Both the position numbers and the translations under genes were made by a program. Under the pieces are notes generated by a model that had not been told where the DNA came from, ran no database searches, and saw only the letters and a program-made list of their open reading frames with translations. From Candidatus Kapaibacterium sp. (GTDB lineage Bacteria; Bacteroidota; Ignavibacteria; Kapaibacteriales; NICIL-2), in contig BPHK01000001.1 in the NCBI GenBank assembly GCA_026003495.1, positions 744,001 through 808,000 of the forward strand: a stretch of DNA of 64,000 nucleotides, in the 5' to 3' direction. Within the stretch, counting starts at the first letter, position 1. Each line of letters starts with the position of its first letter. Below, piece after piece: positions 1 through 7,479 of the stretch.

Positions 1-1
1 G

Positions 2-844
2 CTCCTGATTTTCGGTATGCACGTCCACATCGGCATCGAAAATCGCGAGACCCAAATTCAAATCATGAACGTTATCCGCTACTTCCTGCCACACTTACTC
101 TGCATCTCGACAAACTCGCCCTTCTGGATGGGCATGGAAACTGGGCTGATGTCGTATCGCTCGAAACTGTTCGAGCGCTTCCCACGCACAGGAATCCCCG
201 ATTATTTCAGCAGCTGGGCGCAGTTCGAAAGCTATGTGGAAATCCTCATGCGAACTGGCTGCATTGATAATCCGAAGAAAATTTGGTGGGATGTCCGGCC
301 GCATCCGAAATTCCCCACCCTGGAGATCCGAGTCTGCGATCTTCCGATGCGGGTTGATGAGACCATCGCAATTGCAGCGCTCATCCAGGCAATTGTGGCA
401 AAGCTCTACAAGCTCTTTGCGAAAAATCTCACGTTCAGAGTCTATCCGCGCATCCTGTTGGTGGAGAACAAATGGCGCGCTGTTCGCTACGGCCTCGAAG
501 GCAAGCTCATTGACTTTGGGAAGCAAAAAGAACTGCCAGCGCCAGATCTGATTCGCGAGCTCATCGAGTTTGTTGACGATGTTGTCGATGAACTCGGGAC
601 ACGCCGGTACATCGAGTACATCTACCAAATTCTCGAGATGGGCTCCGGAGCGCAGCGTCAACTCCGAGTCTGGCGAGAGACAAACTCATTCGAAGCAGTA
701 GCGCGCTACATCCATGAGGAAACGATGATTGGGTTACTCCAGGACGTCAGTCCCTACCTTGTTGCCACAACGCTTCGCCCACCATCACCAGAAGCAGTGC
801 AGGAAAAGCTGCAGTCCATTACCAAGCCTGACGATCTGCTGTGA
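2..844 (+). CDS. Carboxylate-amine ligase, YbdK/GCS2 family (5' end outside window)
   Basis: The frame is open from the left edge, so the N-terminus (probably around 90 residues) lies outside; 280 residues are visible. The segment FGMHVHIGI at the edge is the HVHxG motif of the glutamate-cysteine ligase 2 (GCS2/YbdK) ATP-dependent carboxylate-amine ligases, and WWDVRPHPKFPTLEIRVCD further on is the second conserved active-site block. Members join a carboxylate to an amine; the natural substrate is unknown for most of the family. The stop overlaps the GTG start of the exonuclease gene by four bases (GTGA), so the two are probably co-translated. The family assignment is firm; the substrate cannot be read from the sequence. 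Confidence 0.85.
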   Translation, partial: LLIFGMHVHIGIENRETQIQIMNVIRYFLPHLLCISTNSPFWMGMETGLMSYRSKLFERFPRTGIPDYFSSWAQFESYVEILMRTGCIDNPKKIWWDVRPHPKFPTLEIRVCDLPMRVDETIAIAALIQAIVAKLYKLFAKNLTFRVYPRILLVENKWRAVRYGLEGKLIDFGKQKELPAPDLIRELIEFVDDVVDELGTRRYIEYIYQILEMGSGAQRQLRVWRETNSFEAVARYIHEETMIGLLQDVSPYLVATTLRPPSPEAVQEKLQSITKPDDLL

Positions 845-1656
845 GGCTGAAGATCGTCACGTGGAACGTCAACGGTTTGCGCTCTGCATACCGGCAGGGG
901 CTGCGATCCTACATTGAGCGGGAGCGTCCGCATGTACTCTGCCTCCAGGAAATCCGAGCCGATCCGCAGCAACTCGATGCGGATATGCATCCACCGAGCA
1001 TGTATCACGAGCTTTATGCACCTTCGCGCGTACGGAAAGGGTATAGTGGTGTGGCAATCTTTTCGCGCCTTGCGCCGGACACGATCACCGAGGGCATTGG
1101 GGTTGAGCAATTTGATCAGGAAGGTCGCTTGCTCCGAGCCGATTTCGGCTCGTTGACCGTCGTCAGCGTTTACTGCCCGAAGGGATATAGTCCCGATGAT
1201 GCGCGGAGCGATCCAGGGAAAATCGAACGTCTCCACTACAAGCTCGCCTTCTACGATGCACTCGCGCGCTACGTCCGCTCGTTGCACAGCCAAGGACGGC
1301 ACGTTGTGCTCAGCGGAGATTTCAACACCGCTCACCGCGAGCTGGACCTTGCACGCCCGAAGGAAAATGAACGCACCAGTGGCTTTTTACCTGAGGAACG
1401 TGCTGCGTTCGATCGTTTGCTTGCAACGGGGCTTGTTGATGCCTTCCGAGTGTTCGTACACGAGGGTGGGCACTACACATGGTGGAGCCAGCGTCGCGGT
1501 GCTCGGCAGCGGAATATCGGTTGGCGAATTGATTATCACTTAGTCTCCTCGTCGCTTGTTCCATTTCTCAAGGCTGCGTACCTTCAGCCAGACGTTCTCG
1601 GCAGCGATCACTGCCCTGCGGTCATCGAGCTCGATAGTGCAGCGGTCAAGCAGTAG
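841..1656 (+). CDS. xth: Exodeoxyribonuclease III (AP endonuclease, EEP superfamily)
   Basis: This 271-residue protein has the usual length for the Xth/ExoA family. Visible catalytic signatures are the N-terminal TWNVNGLRSA (Asn9, Asn11), LQE with metal-binding Glu37, GDFNTAH with Asp160 and Asn162, and the C-terminal GSDHCP with the Asp256-His257 pair. The enzyme cleaves DNA at abasic sites and removes 3' blocks in base-excision repair. The start is GTG in a GTGA overlap with the upstream ligase. DNA polymerase I follows 55 bases downstream, a sensible partner because it fills the repaired gap. Confidence 0.95.
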   Translation: MRLKIVTWNVNGLRSAYRQGLRSYIERERPHVLCLQEIRADPQQLDADMHPPSMYHELYAPSRVRKGYSGVAIFSRLAPDTITEGIGVEQFDQEGRLLRADFGSLTVVSVYCPKGYSPDDARSDPGKIERLHYKLAFYDALARYVRSLHSQGRHVVLSGDFNTAHRELDLARPKENERTSGFLPEERAAFDRLLATGLVDAFRVFVHEGGHYTWWSQRRGARQRNIGWRIDYHLVSSSLVPFLKAAYLQPDVLGSDHCPAVIELDSAAVKQ

Positions 1657-1711
1657 CTGCGCTACTGCGCATCTGCTCTTGCTGGCAATCGCAAATCGGT
1701 AATTTGCAGCT

Positions 1712-4516
1712 ATGGAACCAGCGCTCTACTTGCTCGATGCGATGTCGCTTGTCTTCCGCGCCTACTACGCAATGATGCGGAGCGGCCGTTCGCTTCAATC
1801 GCCTAATGGAGAGCCAACAGGAGCGGTCTTCGGCTATACCGCGATGCTTACGGCGCTGCTGGAGCGGTATAGCCCTGAGTACATTGCCAGCGTCTTCGAT
1901 ACACGCGAGCCAACACATCGCCATGATGCATTCGCCGACTACAAGGCGCACCGCCAACCATTTCCGGAAGAGCTTGTTCCACAACTGGAGCGAATCAAAC
2001 AGATCACTGATGCCGTCGGCATCCCGAGAGTAGAGCTCCCCGGATTTGAGGCGGACGATATCATCGGCACTCTTGCTGAACGGGCAGCGCGTCAAGGCTT
2101 TACGGTTTGGTGTGTCACGAGCGATAAAGATTTCTACCAGCTCGTTAGCGATCGAATTTTCTTGCTCAAACCCAATGGCGGAGGATCCGACTACCAAGTG
2201 CATGGCGTCGAGCAGTGCCGCGAGCGCTTCGGTGTCGAGCCTCATCAAGTCGTGGATGTGCTTGCGCTCATGGGCGATGCAAGCGATAACATTCCCGGCG
2301 TGCGCGGCATCGGAGAGAAAACCGCAGTAAAGCTCATCAGCGAATTCGGCTCCCTTGAGCAGCTCTACGCAAAGCTCGAGAGCATCCCATCAACGCAGCT
2401 TCGGAAAAAACTTGCCGAGGGACGTGAAAGTGCGTTTCTTTCTCGAACGTTGGCAACGATCCACCGCGACGTTGATCTTCCGATCACAGTGGGAGAATGC
2501 AAGCGACGCTCCCCAGACGTACCAACGCTCTTTGCGCTCTTCGATGAGCTCGGCTTTCGCGCGCACGCGACGCACTGGAAGCGCATCCTCAACCTTGAGG
2601 AGAACCACTCGCAGGTAGAGCCACGTGTAACGCTGGCGACGATTGAGAACACACCACACCGCTACACAACAGTCGAGACGCTCGACGCACTCACGGCGCT
2701 ATGCCGGCGTATCGAGCAGGAAGCCGAAGTGCTCGTAATCGATTTGGAGACGACGTCACTCGATCCAATGACGTGTTTTCTCGTTGGCATCGCGATCGCG
2801 TTTGGCAAGGAAAGTAGCAGCACGGGCAGCGCGTGGTATATCCCCGTCGCTGATGCAGATTGCATTGGTGGAGAAACTCTCTTCGATGGTTCAACGCAAG
2901 CAGAGTGTGGATTGCCTGTCGAGCACGTACTGTCACTGCTAAAACCTCTTCTGGAGGCTCGAAGCTTACCCAAGTGGGGGCAGAACCTCAAGTTCGATAC
3001 CCTCATCCTGCGGCGCTATGGGATTGACGTCCGCCCGATCGGTTTCGATGCAATGCTTGCCAGTTACGTCCTCGACCCCGACGCGCAACACGGCATGGAC
3101 GCATTGGCGGAGCGGTGGCTTGGCTATAAACCAATCGCGATTGCAGAGCTTATCGGCGCCCGCGGCAAATCCCAACGTTCGATGCGCCAGGTGCCGATCC
3201 CAACGGCAAGCCGCTACGCATGCGAGGATGCTGATGTGGCATACCGTCTGTGCGTACGTCTGGCAGAGGAGCTCAGGCGTACCCCGCCGCTGGAGCGAAT
3301 CGCACGTCAAATCGAATTTCCGCTCGTGCGCGTCCTGCGCCAGATGGAGTTCAACGGCGTTGCGATTGACACTGCGCAACTGCACAAGCTTTCTGCGCAG
3401 CTTGCCGAACAAATTGAATCTCTCCGCCAGCAGATTTTCGAGGAAGCGGGAACTGAGTTCAACATTGACTCTCCTAAGCAGCTGGGGGAAGTTCTCTTTG
3501 AGAAAATGCAGTTGCCACCAGGCAAACGGACCAAGTCAGGCTACTCCACTGATGCTGCGGTCTTGAGTGAACTTGCACCGCACTATCGGATTGCACAACT
3601 TGTGCTCGACTATCGCCAACTCCAAAAGCTCCGCTCGACCTACGTCGAAGCTTTGCCGCGGATGGTCAATCCTCGTACCGGTCGTATTCACACGACGTTC
3701 TCGCAGACGATGACCAGTACGGGAAGACTCTCGAGCTCCGACCCGAATTTGCAGAACATCCCGATTCGTACAGAGCTTGGGCGCGCAATACGCCGAGCGT
3801 TCATCGCCCAAGCCAACGGATGGAAGATTCTCTCGGCTGATTACTCGCAGATTGAGCTTCGCATCATGGCGCACATCAGTGGCGACGAAGGGCTGCGGCA
3901 AGCGTTCCGGCAGGGGAAAGATATTCACGCTGCTACGGCCGCTGCGCTCTTCGGCGTGGAGGAATCGAGCGTAGATGCAATGATGCGTCGCACTGCCAAG
4001 ACAGTCAACTTTGGCATCATGTACGGACTTGGCGAGTTCGGTCTTGCACAGCGGCTGGGCATTCCGCGCACTGAGGCACGGCGCATCATCGAGAGCTACT
4101 TCGATCGCTATCCTGCGATCGGCGACTACATCGAGCGGACGCTGGAGTTCGCACGCACCCACGGCTACGTCGAAACGTTGCTTGGTCGGCGCCGTTACTT
4201 CCGCGACATCACTAGCCGCAATGCGACCGTTCGTGCCGCCGCTGAGCGCGCGGCGATCAACATGCCGATCCAAGGTACTGCAGCCGACATGATCAAACTT
4301 GCGATGCTTGCTATTGCTGCACGACTGGAAGAGCACTCGCTGCGCTCGATGATGATTCTCCAAGTCCACGATGAGCTTGTCTTCGAGGTTGCATCGGAGG
4401 AAGTTACCCAGATCGAATTGCTCGTGCGCACAGAGATGGAACGCGCGCTTCCGCTGGGGGATGTGCCCATCGTCGTCAATATCACCGTCGGCGATTCGTG
4501 GGACGAAGCAGCGTAA
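1712..4516 (+). CDS. polA: DNA polymerase I
   Basis: This 934-residue protein has all three classical domains. The 5'-3' exonuclease (residues 1 to about 290) shows FEADDIIG, SDKDFYQL and the helix-hairpin-helix GDASDNIPG. The 3'-5' proofreading domain (about 335-530) keeps its acidic residues: DLETTS near 342, the QNLKFD block and YACEDAD. The polymerase domain holds motif A (DYSQIELR, near 709), motif B (RRTAKTVNFGIMYG, near 757) and motif C (QVHDELVFEV, near 884). Proofreading therefore looks intact, unlike in some thermophile Pol I enzymes. It works in Okazaki-fragment maturation and repair. The bamD-like gene starts 11 bases after the stop. Confidence 0.97.
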   Translation: MEPALYLLDAMSLVFRAYYAMMRSGRSLQSPNGEPTGAVFGYTAMLTALLERYSPEYIASVFDTREPTHRHDAFADYKAHRQPFPEELVPQLERIKQITDAVGIPRVELPGFEADDIIGTLAERAARQGFTVWCVTSDKDFYQLVSDRIFLLKPNGGGSDYQVHGVEQCRERFGVEPHQVVDVLALMGDASDNIPGVRGIGEKTAVKLISEFGSLEQLYAKLESIPSTQLRKKLAEGRESAFLSRTLATIHRDVDLPITVGECKRRSPDVPTLFALFDELGFRAHATHWKRILNLEENHSQVEPRVTLATIENTPHRYTTVETLDALTALCRRIEQEAEVLVIDLETTSLDPMTCFLVGIAIAFGKESSSTGSAWYIPVADADCIGGETLFDGSTQAECGLPVEHVLSLLKPLLEARSLPKWGQNLKFDTLILRRYGIDVRPIGFDAMLASYVLDPDAQHGMDALAERWLGYKPIAIAELIGARGKSQRSMRQVPIPTASRYACEDADVAYRLCVRLAEELRRTPPLERIARQIEFPLVRVLRQMEFNGVAIDTAQLHKLSAQLAEQIESLRQQIFEEAGTEFNIDSPKQLGEVLFEKMQLPPGKRTKSGYSTDAAVLSELAPHYRIAQLVLDYRQLQKLRSTYVEALPRMVNPRTGRIHTTFSQTMTSTGRLSSSDPNLQNIPIRTELGRAIRRAFIAQANGWKILSADYSQIELRIMAHISGDEGLRQAFRQGKDIHAATAAALFGVEESSVDAMMRRTAKTVNFGIMYGLGEFGLAQRLGIPRTEARRIIESYFDRYPAIGDYIERTLEFARTHGYVETLLGRRRYFRDITSRNATVRAAAERAAINMPIQGTAADMIKLAMLAIAARLEEHSLRSMMILQVHDELVFEVASEEVTQIELLVRTEMERALPLGDVPIVVNITVGDSWDEAA

Positions 4517-4527
4517 CTTTGCGGGCT

Positions 4528-5298
4528 ATGAACTGGTGCCCCTGGCTGATTGCCGTTGCCTCGCTACTGCTCGGAAGCTGCGGCTCGGCTTTCGATGCGA
4601 CCGGTCGCACTCCCCGCGAGATCTTCGACCACGCCGTCGCTGCATTCAACGACGGCGACCTCTACGAAGCCCAGCGGCTTGTTCGACGTTATCCGGCTGC
4701 AGTATCCCGCCAGTGAGTTCGCACCGGATGCGCAATACTACCTTGCGGAGATTAGCTTCCGTCGGCGCGAATATGTGGTGGCCTCGTTCAACTACTCGAT
4801 GGTGCGGCGCCAGTACCCGACCCATCCGCGTGCACGGGAAGCGCTCTACAAGGCAGCGCTCTGCTACGTTGAGCTTGCACCACCCTACGACCGCGATCAA
4901 GAGTACACACGGAAAGCAATAGCGGCGCTCGCGATTTCATCCGTGAGTATCCCCAGGATTCGCTTGCTCGTGAAGCTGAGCGCCAGATACGGCGCTTACG
5001 CAATCAACTCGCTCAGCGTGAGCTTTCGATAGCCGAGCAGTATCGCGTCCTCCGTTCGCCACAATCAGCGCTGATCTACTACGATGCTGTGCTCGATGAC
5101 TATGGAGATACTGACGCGATCGAACGAGCGTTCGTCGGCAAAGTCGAGGTGCTCCTTGACCTGGAGCGGTACGACGAAGCGCTTTCGACGTGCGTGCTCT
5201 ACCGCCAGCTCTTTCCCAATGGTGCGCTTCGCGAGCGCATCGAACAGCTTCGCGAGCAAATTCCTGCTCGAGGCGCACGTGCAGGAGGAAGCCCCTGA
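4528..5298 (+). pseudogene. bamD: BamD-like outer membrane assembly lipoprotein, two compensating frameshifts
   Basis: The protein starts MNWCPWLIAVASLLLGSCGS, a signal peptide with lipobox LGSC, followed by TPR-type helices as in BamD, the lipoprotein of the BAM outer-membrane insertion complex. The reading frame breaks twice. Near 4679-4680 an extra base moves it +1, where CAG CGG CTT GTT should read CAG CGG CTG TTC. Near 4929-4930 a missing base restores the original frame, which stays open to 5298. Joined, the segments give a continuous protein of about 256 residues including LQYPASEFAPDAQYYLAEI and YDEALSTCVLYRQLFPNG. The net change is zero and all segments look conserved, so sequencing or assembly error is likelier than decay. 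The stop overlaps the next start (TGATG). Confidence 0.75.
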
Positions 5299-6281
5299 TG
5301 GAGCCGATTACCGTTAGCCGTTACACACCTGCAGATCGTACCCAGTGGGAGACGTTCCTCCATCACTGCAATAATGCGACGATGTTTCACCGTCAGGCGT
5401 TTCTCGATTACCACGCCCCAGGGAAGTTCGAGTTCCACCACTTGATGTTCCACGCTGGCGATCGGCTCGTAGCTGTATTGCCGGGAGGATTCTTCCCCGA
5501 CCGACCCACTGAGTTTTGGTCTCCCGTCGGAGCAAGTTATGGCGGCTTTGTTGCGCCTGACTTGCCGTTTGCGATGTGTTTGGAGATTGTGGATGCGTTC
5601 CTCGACTACGGGCGCAGGCAAGGGTGGAGCGATGCGTTCATCATTCCACCGCCGATCATCTATGCCCACGAGCTGAACCAGCACTTTGAGTATGCCATGC
5701 TCTATCGCCGCTTCGGATTTGAGCTACACTACATCTCGCATGTAATCCCGTTGGTTCGGGGCGAAGGCTTCCTCGACTACTTCGATAAAACCGCCCGTAA
5801 GAGTATTCGGAAAATTCTTCGCGAGGGGATCCTTCGTGTCGAGGAAAGCGAGGACTACTCCACCTTCTACGACATCTTGCTCGAGAACAAAGCACGGCAT
5901 GGTGCACGTCCAACGCACACACTCGACGACCTGGAGCGCTTGCGTCAGCTTGTGCCAGAACATCTGCGACTACTCATGGTCTATGCGCAGGAAATTCCGA
6001 TTGCTGGCTCGCTTCTTTTTTTGACAAACGAGCGCGTTGTCCTCTGCTTCTACAACATGATGCGCTATCAGTACGAGCACTACCGACCGGTTTACCTCCT
6101 CATGTACGAAATCGTCCGCCGCGCGTACGCAGAAGGCTATCGTTGGGTGGACATTGGAGTATCGCAGGACACCAAATCCCCAGATCCCATGACTCCGTCT
6201 CTGAGTTTGATCGCCTTCAAGGAGCGGTTCGACGCCCGCGGTGTTCTTCGAACAACATTCCACTATCGCTTTGGCAGATGA
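5298..6281 (+). CDS. FemAB-like / GNAT-fold acyltransferase family protein
   Basis: This soluble protein of about 327 residues lacks a signal peptide. It resembles the duplicated GNAT (FemAB/peptidoglycan-bridge type) family, with an N-terminal TMFHRQAFLDYH block, KTARKSIRKILREG in the middle and a C-terminal ending with YRWVDIGVSQD and LIAFKERFDARG. Such proteins transfer an amino acid or acyl group in envelope or exopolysaccharide building, but the substrate here cannot be told. The ATG at 5298 overlaps the bamD stop and the product has no plausible earlier start, although the frame is open upstream. It is coupled to the next gene by ATGA. The family call rests on fold-level resemblance. 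Confidence 0.65.
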   Translation: MEPITVSRYTPADRTQWETFLHHCNNATMFHRQAFLDYHAPGKFEFHHLMFHAGDRLVAVLPGGFFPDRPTEFWSPVGASYGGFVAPDLPFAMCLEIVDAFLDYGRRQGWSDAFIIPPPIIYAHELNQHFEYAMLYRRFGFELHYISHVIPLVRGEGFLDYFDKTARKSIRKILREGILRVEESEDYSTFYDILLENKARHGARPTHTLDDLERLRQLVPEHLRLLMVYAQEIPIAGSLLFLTNERVVLCFYNMMRYQYEHYRPVYLLMYEIVRRAYAEGYRWVDIGVSQDTKSPDPMTPSLSLIAFKERFDARGVLRTTFHYRFGR

Positions 6282-6739
6282 TCAAGCTTGCTGTATCCCT
6301 TGCTCTGGGAGTAGGAACGGTTGTCGCACAGCAGATTCAGCCGATCACCATCGCTGAGTTGCTTGCAGGGCGAAGTGACAGCACGCGCGTGTACGTGCGG
6401 AACTTCTGGGCCACCTGGTGCAAGCCCTGCATCGAAGAGTTGCCAATCTTCGACACGCTCGCCCGGCGAATGCCCGAGATTACCATCGAGTTGGTCAGCC
6501 TCGACGCTCCTGCCGATAGTATCCGAGTGCGTGCGTTTTGGCAGCGGCGTGGGTTCGGAGGTGTGCGCGTTCTCCACCTTGTCGAGCGCTTACGTACCAA
6601 GCAGATTGACGCAATTTCCCCGGTATGGTCCGGTGCAATACCAATGACGATCGTTGAGCGAGGCGCTCAGCGTATCGTCCATGAGGGAGAGCTGACGCTG
6701 CCGGAAGCGATCGAGCTGATCGAACAGGTTCGCAAGTAG
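6278..6739 (+). CDS. Secreted thioredoxin-like protein (TlpA/redoxin type)
   Basis: This 153-residue protein has a signal peptide (residues 1 to about 18, ending VVAQQ), then a thioredoxin fold with the active site WATWCKPC (Cys48, Cys51) and a late SGAIPMTIV segment with the cis-proline expected in thioredoxins. It should act outside the cytoplasm as a thiol reductase or cytochrome-maturation-type oxidoreductase. ATG at 6278 overlaps the preceding stop (ATGA), making it the third coupled gene after bamD and the GNAT-like gene. The specific partner is unknown. Confidence 0.85.
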   Translation: MIKLAVSLALGVGTVVAQQIQPITIAELLAGRSDSTRVYVRNFWATWCKPCIEELPIFDTLARRMPEITIELVSLDAPADSIRVRAFWQRRGFGGVRVLHLVERLRTKQIDAISPVWSGAIPMTIVERGAQRIVHEGELTLPEAIELIEQVRK

Positions 6740-6821
6740 TGCGTCACCGAACGCTCGGCGGAACTATGTCCGCAGTGCTTGAAGTTCTGCAAGGGAGGAA
6801 CACGTAGCCTGCGTTCGACCG

Positions 6822-7283
6822 ATGGAACGTCTCTACCGTCGCCAGATTGTCCGCCAGCCGTTGGAAGAGGTTTTTGCGTTTTTCGAGCGTCCGGAAAATC
6901 TCGAGCGCATCACTCCACCAGAGCTTGGCTTTGAAATATTGACGCCGTCGCCAATTCCGATGGAGCGGGGCGCATTGATAGATTACCGTGTGCGGCTTGC
7001 AGGCATTCCATTTCGCTGGACAACGTACATCGCTCGCTATGAGCCGCCGCACATGTTCGTTGATGTGCAACTGCGCGGGCCTTATGCATTCTGGCATCAC
7101 ACGCATCGCTTTTCGCCGATTGGTGAGCATGCAACGGTCATCGAAGACGAAGTGCTCTACCTCTTGCCCTTTGGACCGCTGGGGAAAATTGCCCACCGCA
7201 TTTGGATCAAGCGGCAGCTTGAGCGAATTTTTGATTACCGTGCCGCAGTGATTGTCGCTCTGTTCGGGAGTCCTGATCCATAA
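6822..7283 (+). CDS. SRPBCC-fold ligand-binding protein
   Basis: This 153-residue protein begins MERLYRRQIVRQPLEEVFAF and continues FFERPENLERITPP, the usual opening of SRPBCC (START/Bet v1-like) cyclase/dehydrase relatives. The C-terminal half contains YLLPFGPLGKIAHR, typical of the cell-division-inhibitor/SRPBCC subgroup. It lacks catalytic residues of a known enzyme and a signal peptide. It probably binds a hydrophobic ligand; the role is unknown. A purine-rich AAGGGAGGAA lies about 20 bases upstream of the ATG. Confidence 0.8.
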   Translation: MERLYRRQIVRQPLEEVFAFFERPENLERITPPELGFEILTPSPIPMERGALIDYRVRLAGIPFRWTTYIARYEPPHMFVDVQLRGPYAFWHHTHRFSPIGEHATVIEDEVLYLLPFGPLGKIAHRIWIKRQLERIFDYRAAVIVALFGSPDP

Positions 7284-7375
7284 GTCCAGTTCTGCTCGAT
7301 GATGCCGATATTGGGCAAGGGCAGCATACGTCTTGTGCTACTGGTCGCGGAGAATCAAACGTAACGATGCTTGCG

Positions 7376-7383
7376 TATGTTTG
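7376..7383 (+). promoter_or_regulatory. Candidate -7 box TATGTTTG (Bacteroidota-type promoter)
   Basis: TATGTTTG matches the TAnnTTTG -7 element of Bacteroidota housekeeping promoters and lies in the gap before the T9SS cargo gene, about 100 bases from its ATG. No clear -33 TTG is present at the usual distance. It may be an alternative to the sigma-54-type site at 7420. Confidence 0.35.
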
Positions 7384-7419
7384 TGTGTCGAGTGTGCGCT
7401 GGTTGTTGGATACTAGAGC

Positions 7420-7436
7420 TTGGCACAATTTATGCT
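7420..7436 (+). promoter_or_regulatory. Candidate sigma-54 (-24/-12) promoter
   Basis: TTGGCACAATTTATGCT matches the sigma-54 consensus YTGGCACGrNNNTTGCW at all but two of its defined positions and keeps the required GG-N10-GC spacing (GG at 7422-7423, GC at 7434-7435). Transcription would start near 7447, about 33 bases before the ATG at 7480. It is the only such site I found in the intergenic regions. A sigma-54 activator is encoded at 34170-35351. Confidence 0.55.
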
Positions 7437-7479
7437 GTCCTCAAGCAACAAACGTTTGCACACCATTCCCGGGCACGCT

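Noticed and set aside
1653-1667. Short inverted repeat AGTAGC/GCTACT at the xth stop codon as a terminator
   Set aside because: Six pairs with a three-base loop and no T-run; insufficient for a terminator call.
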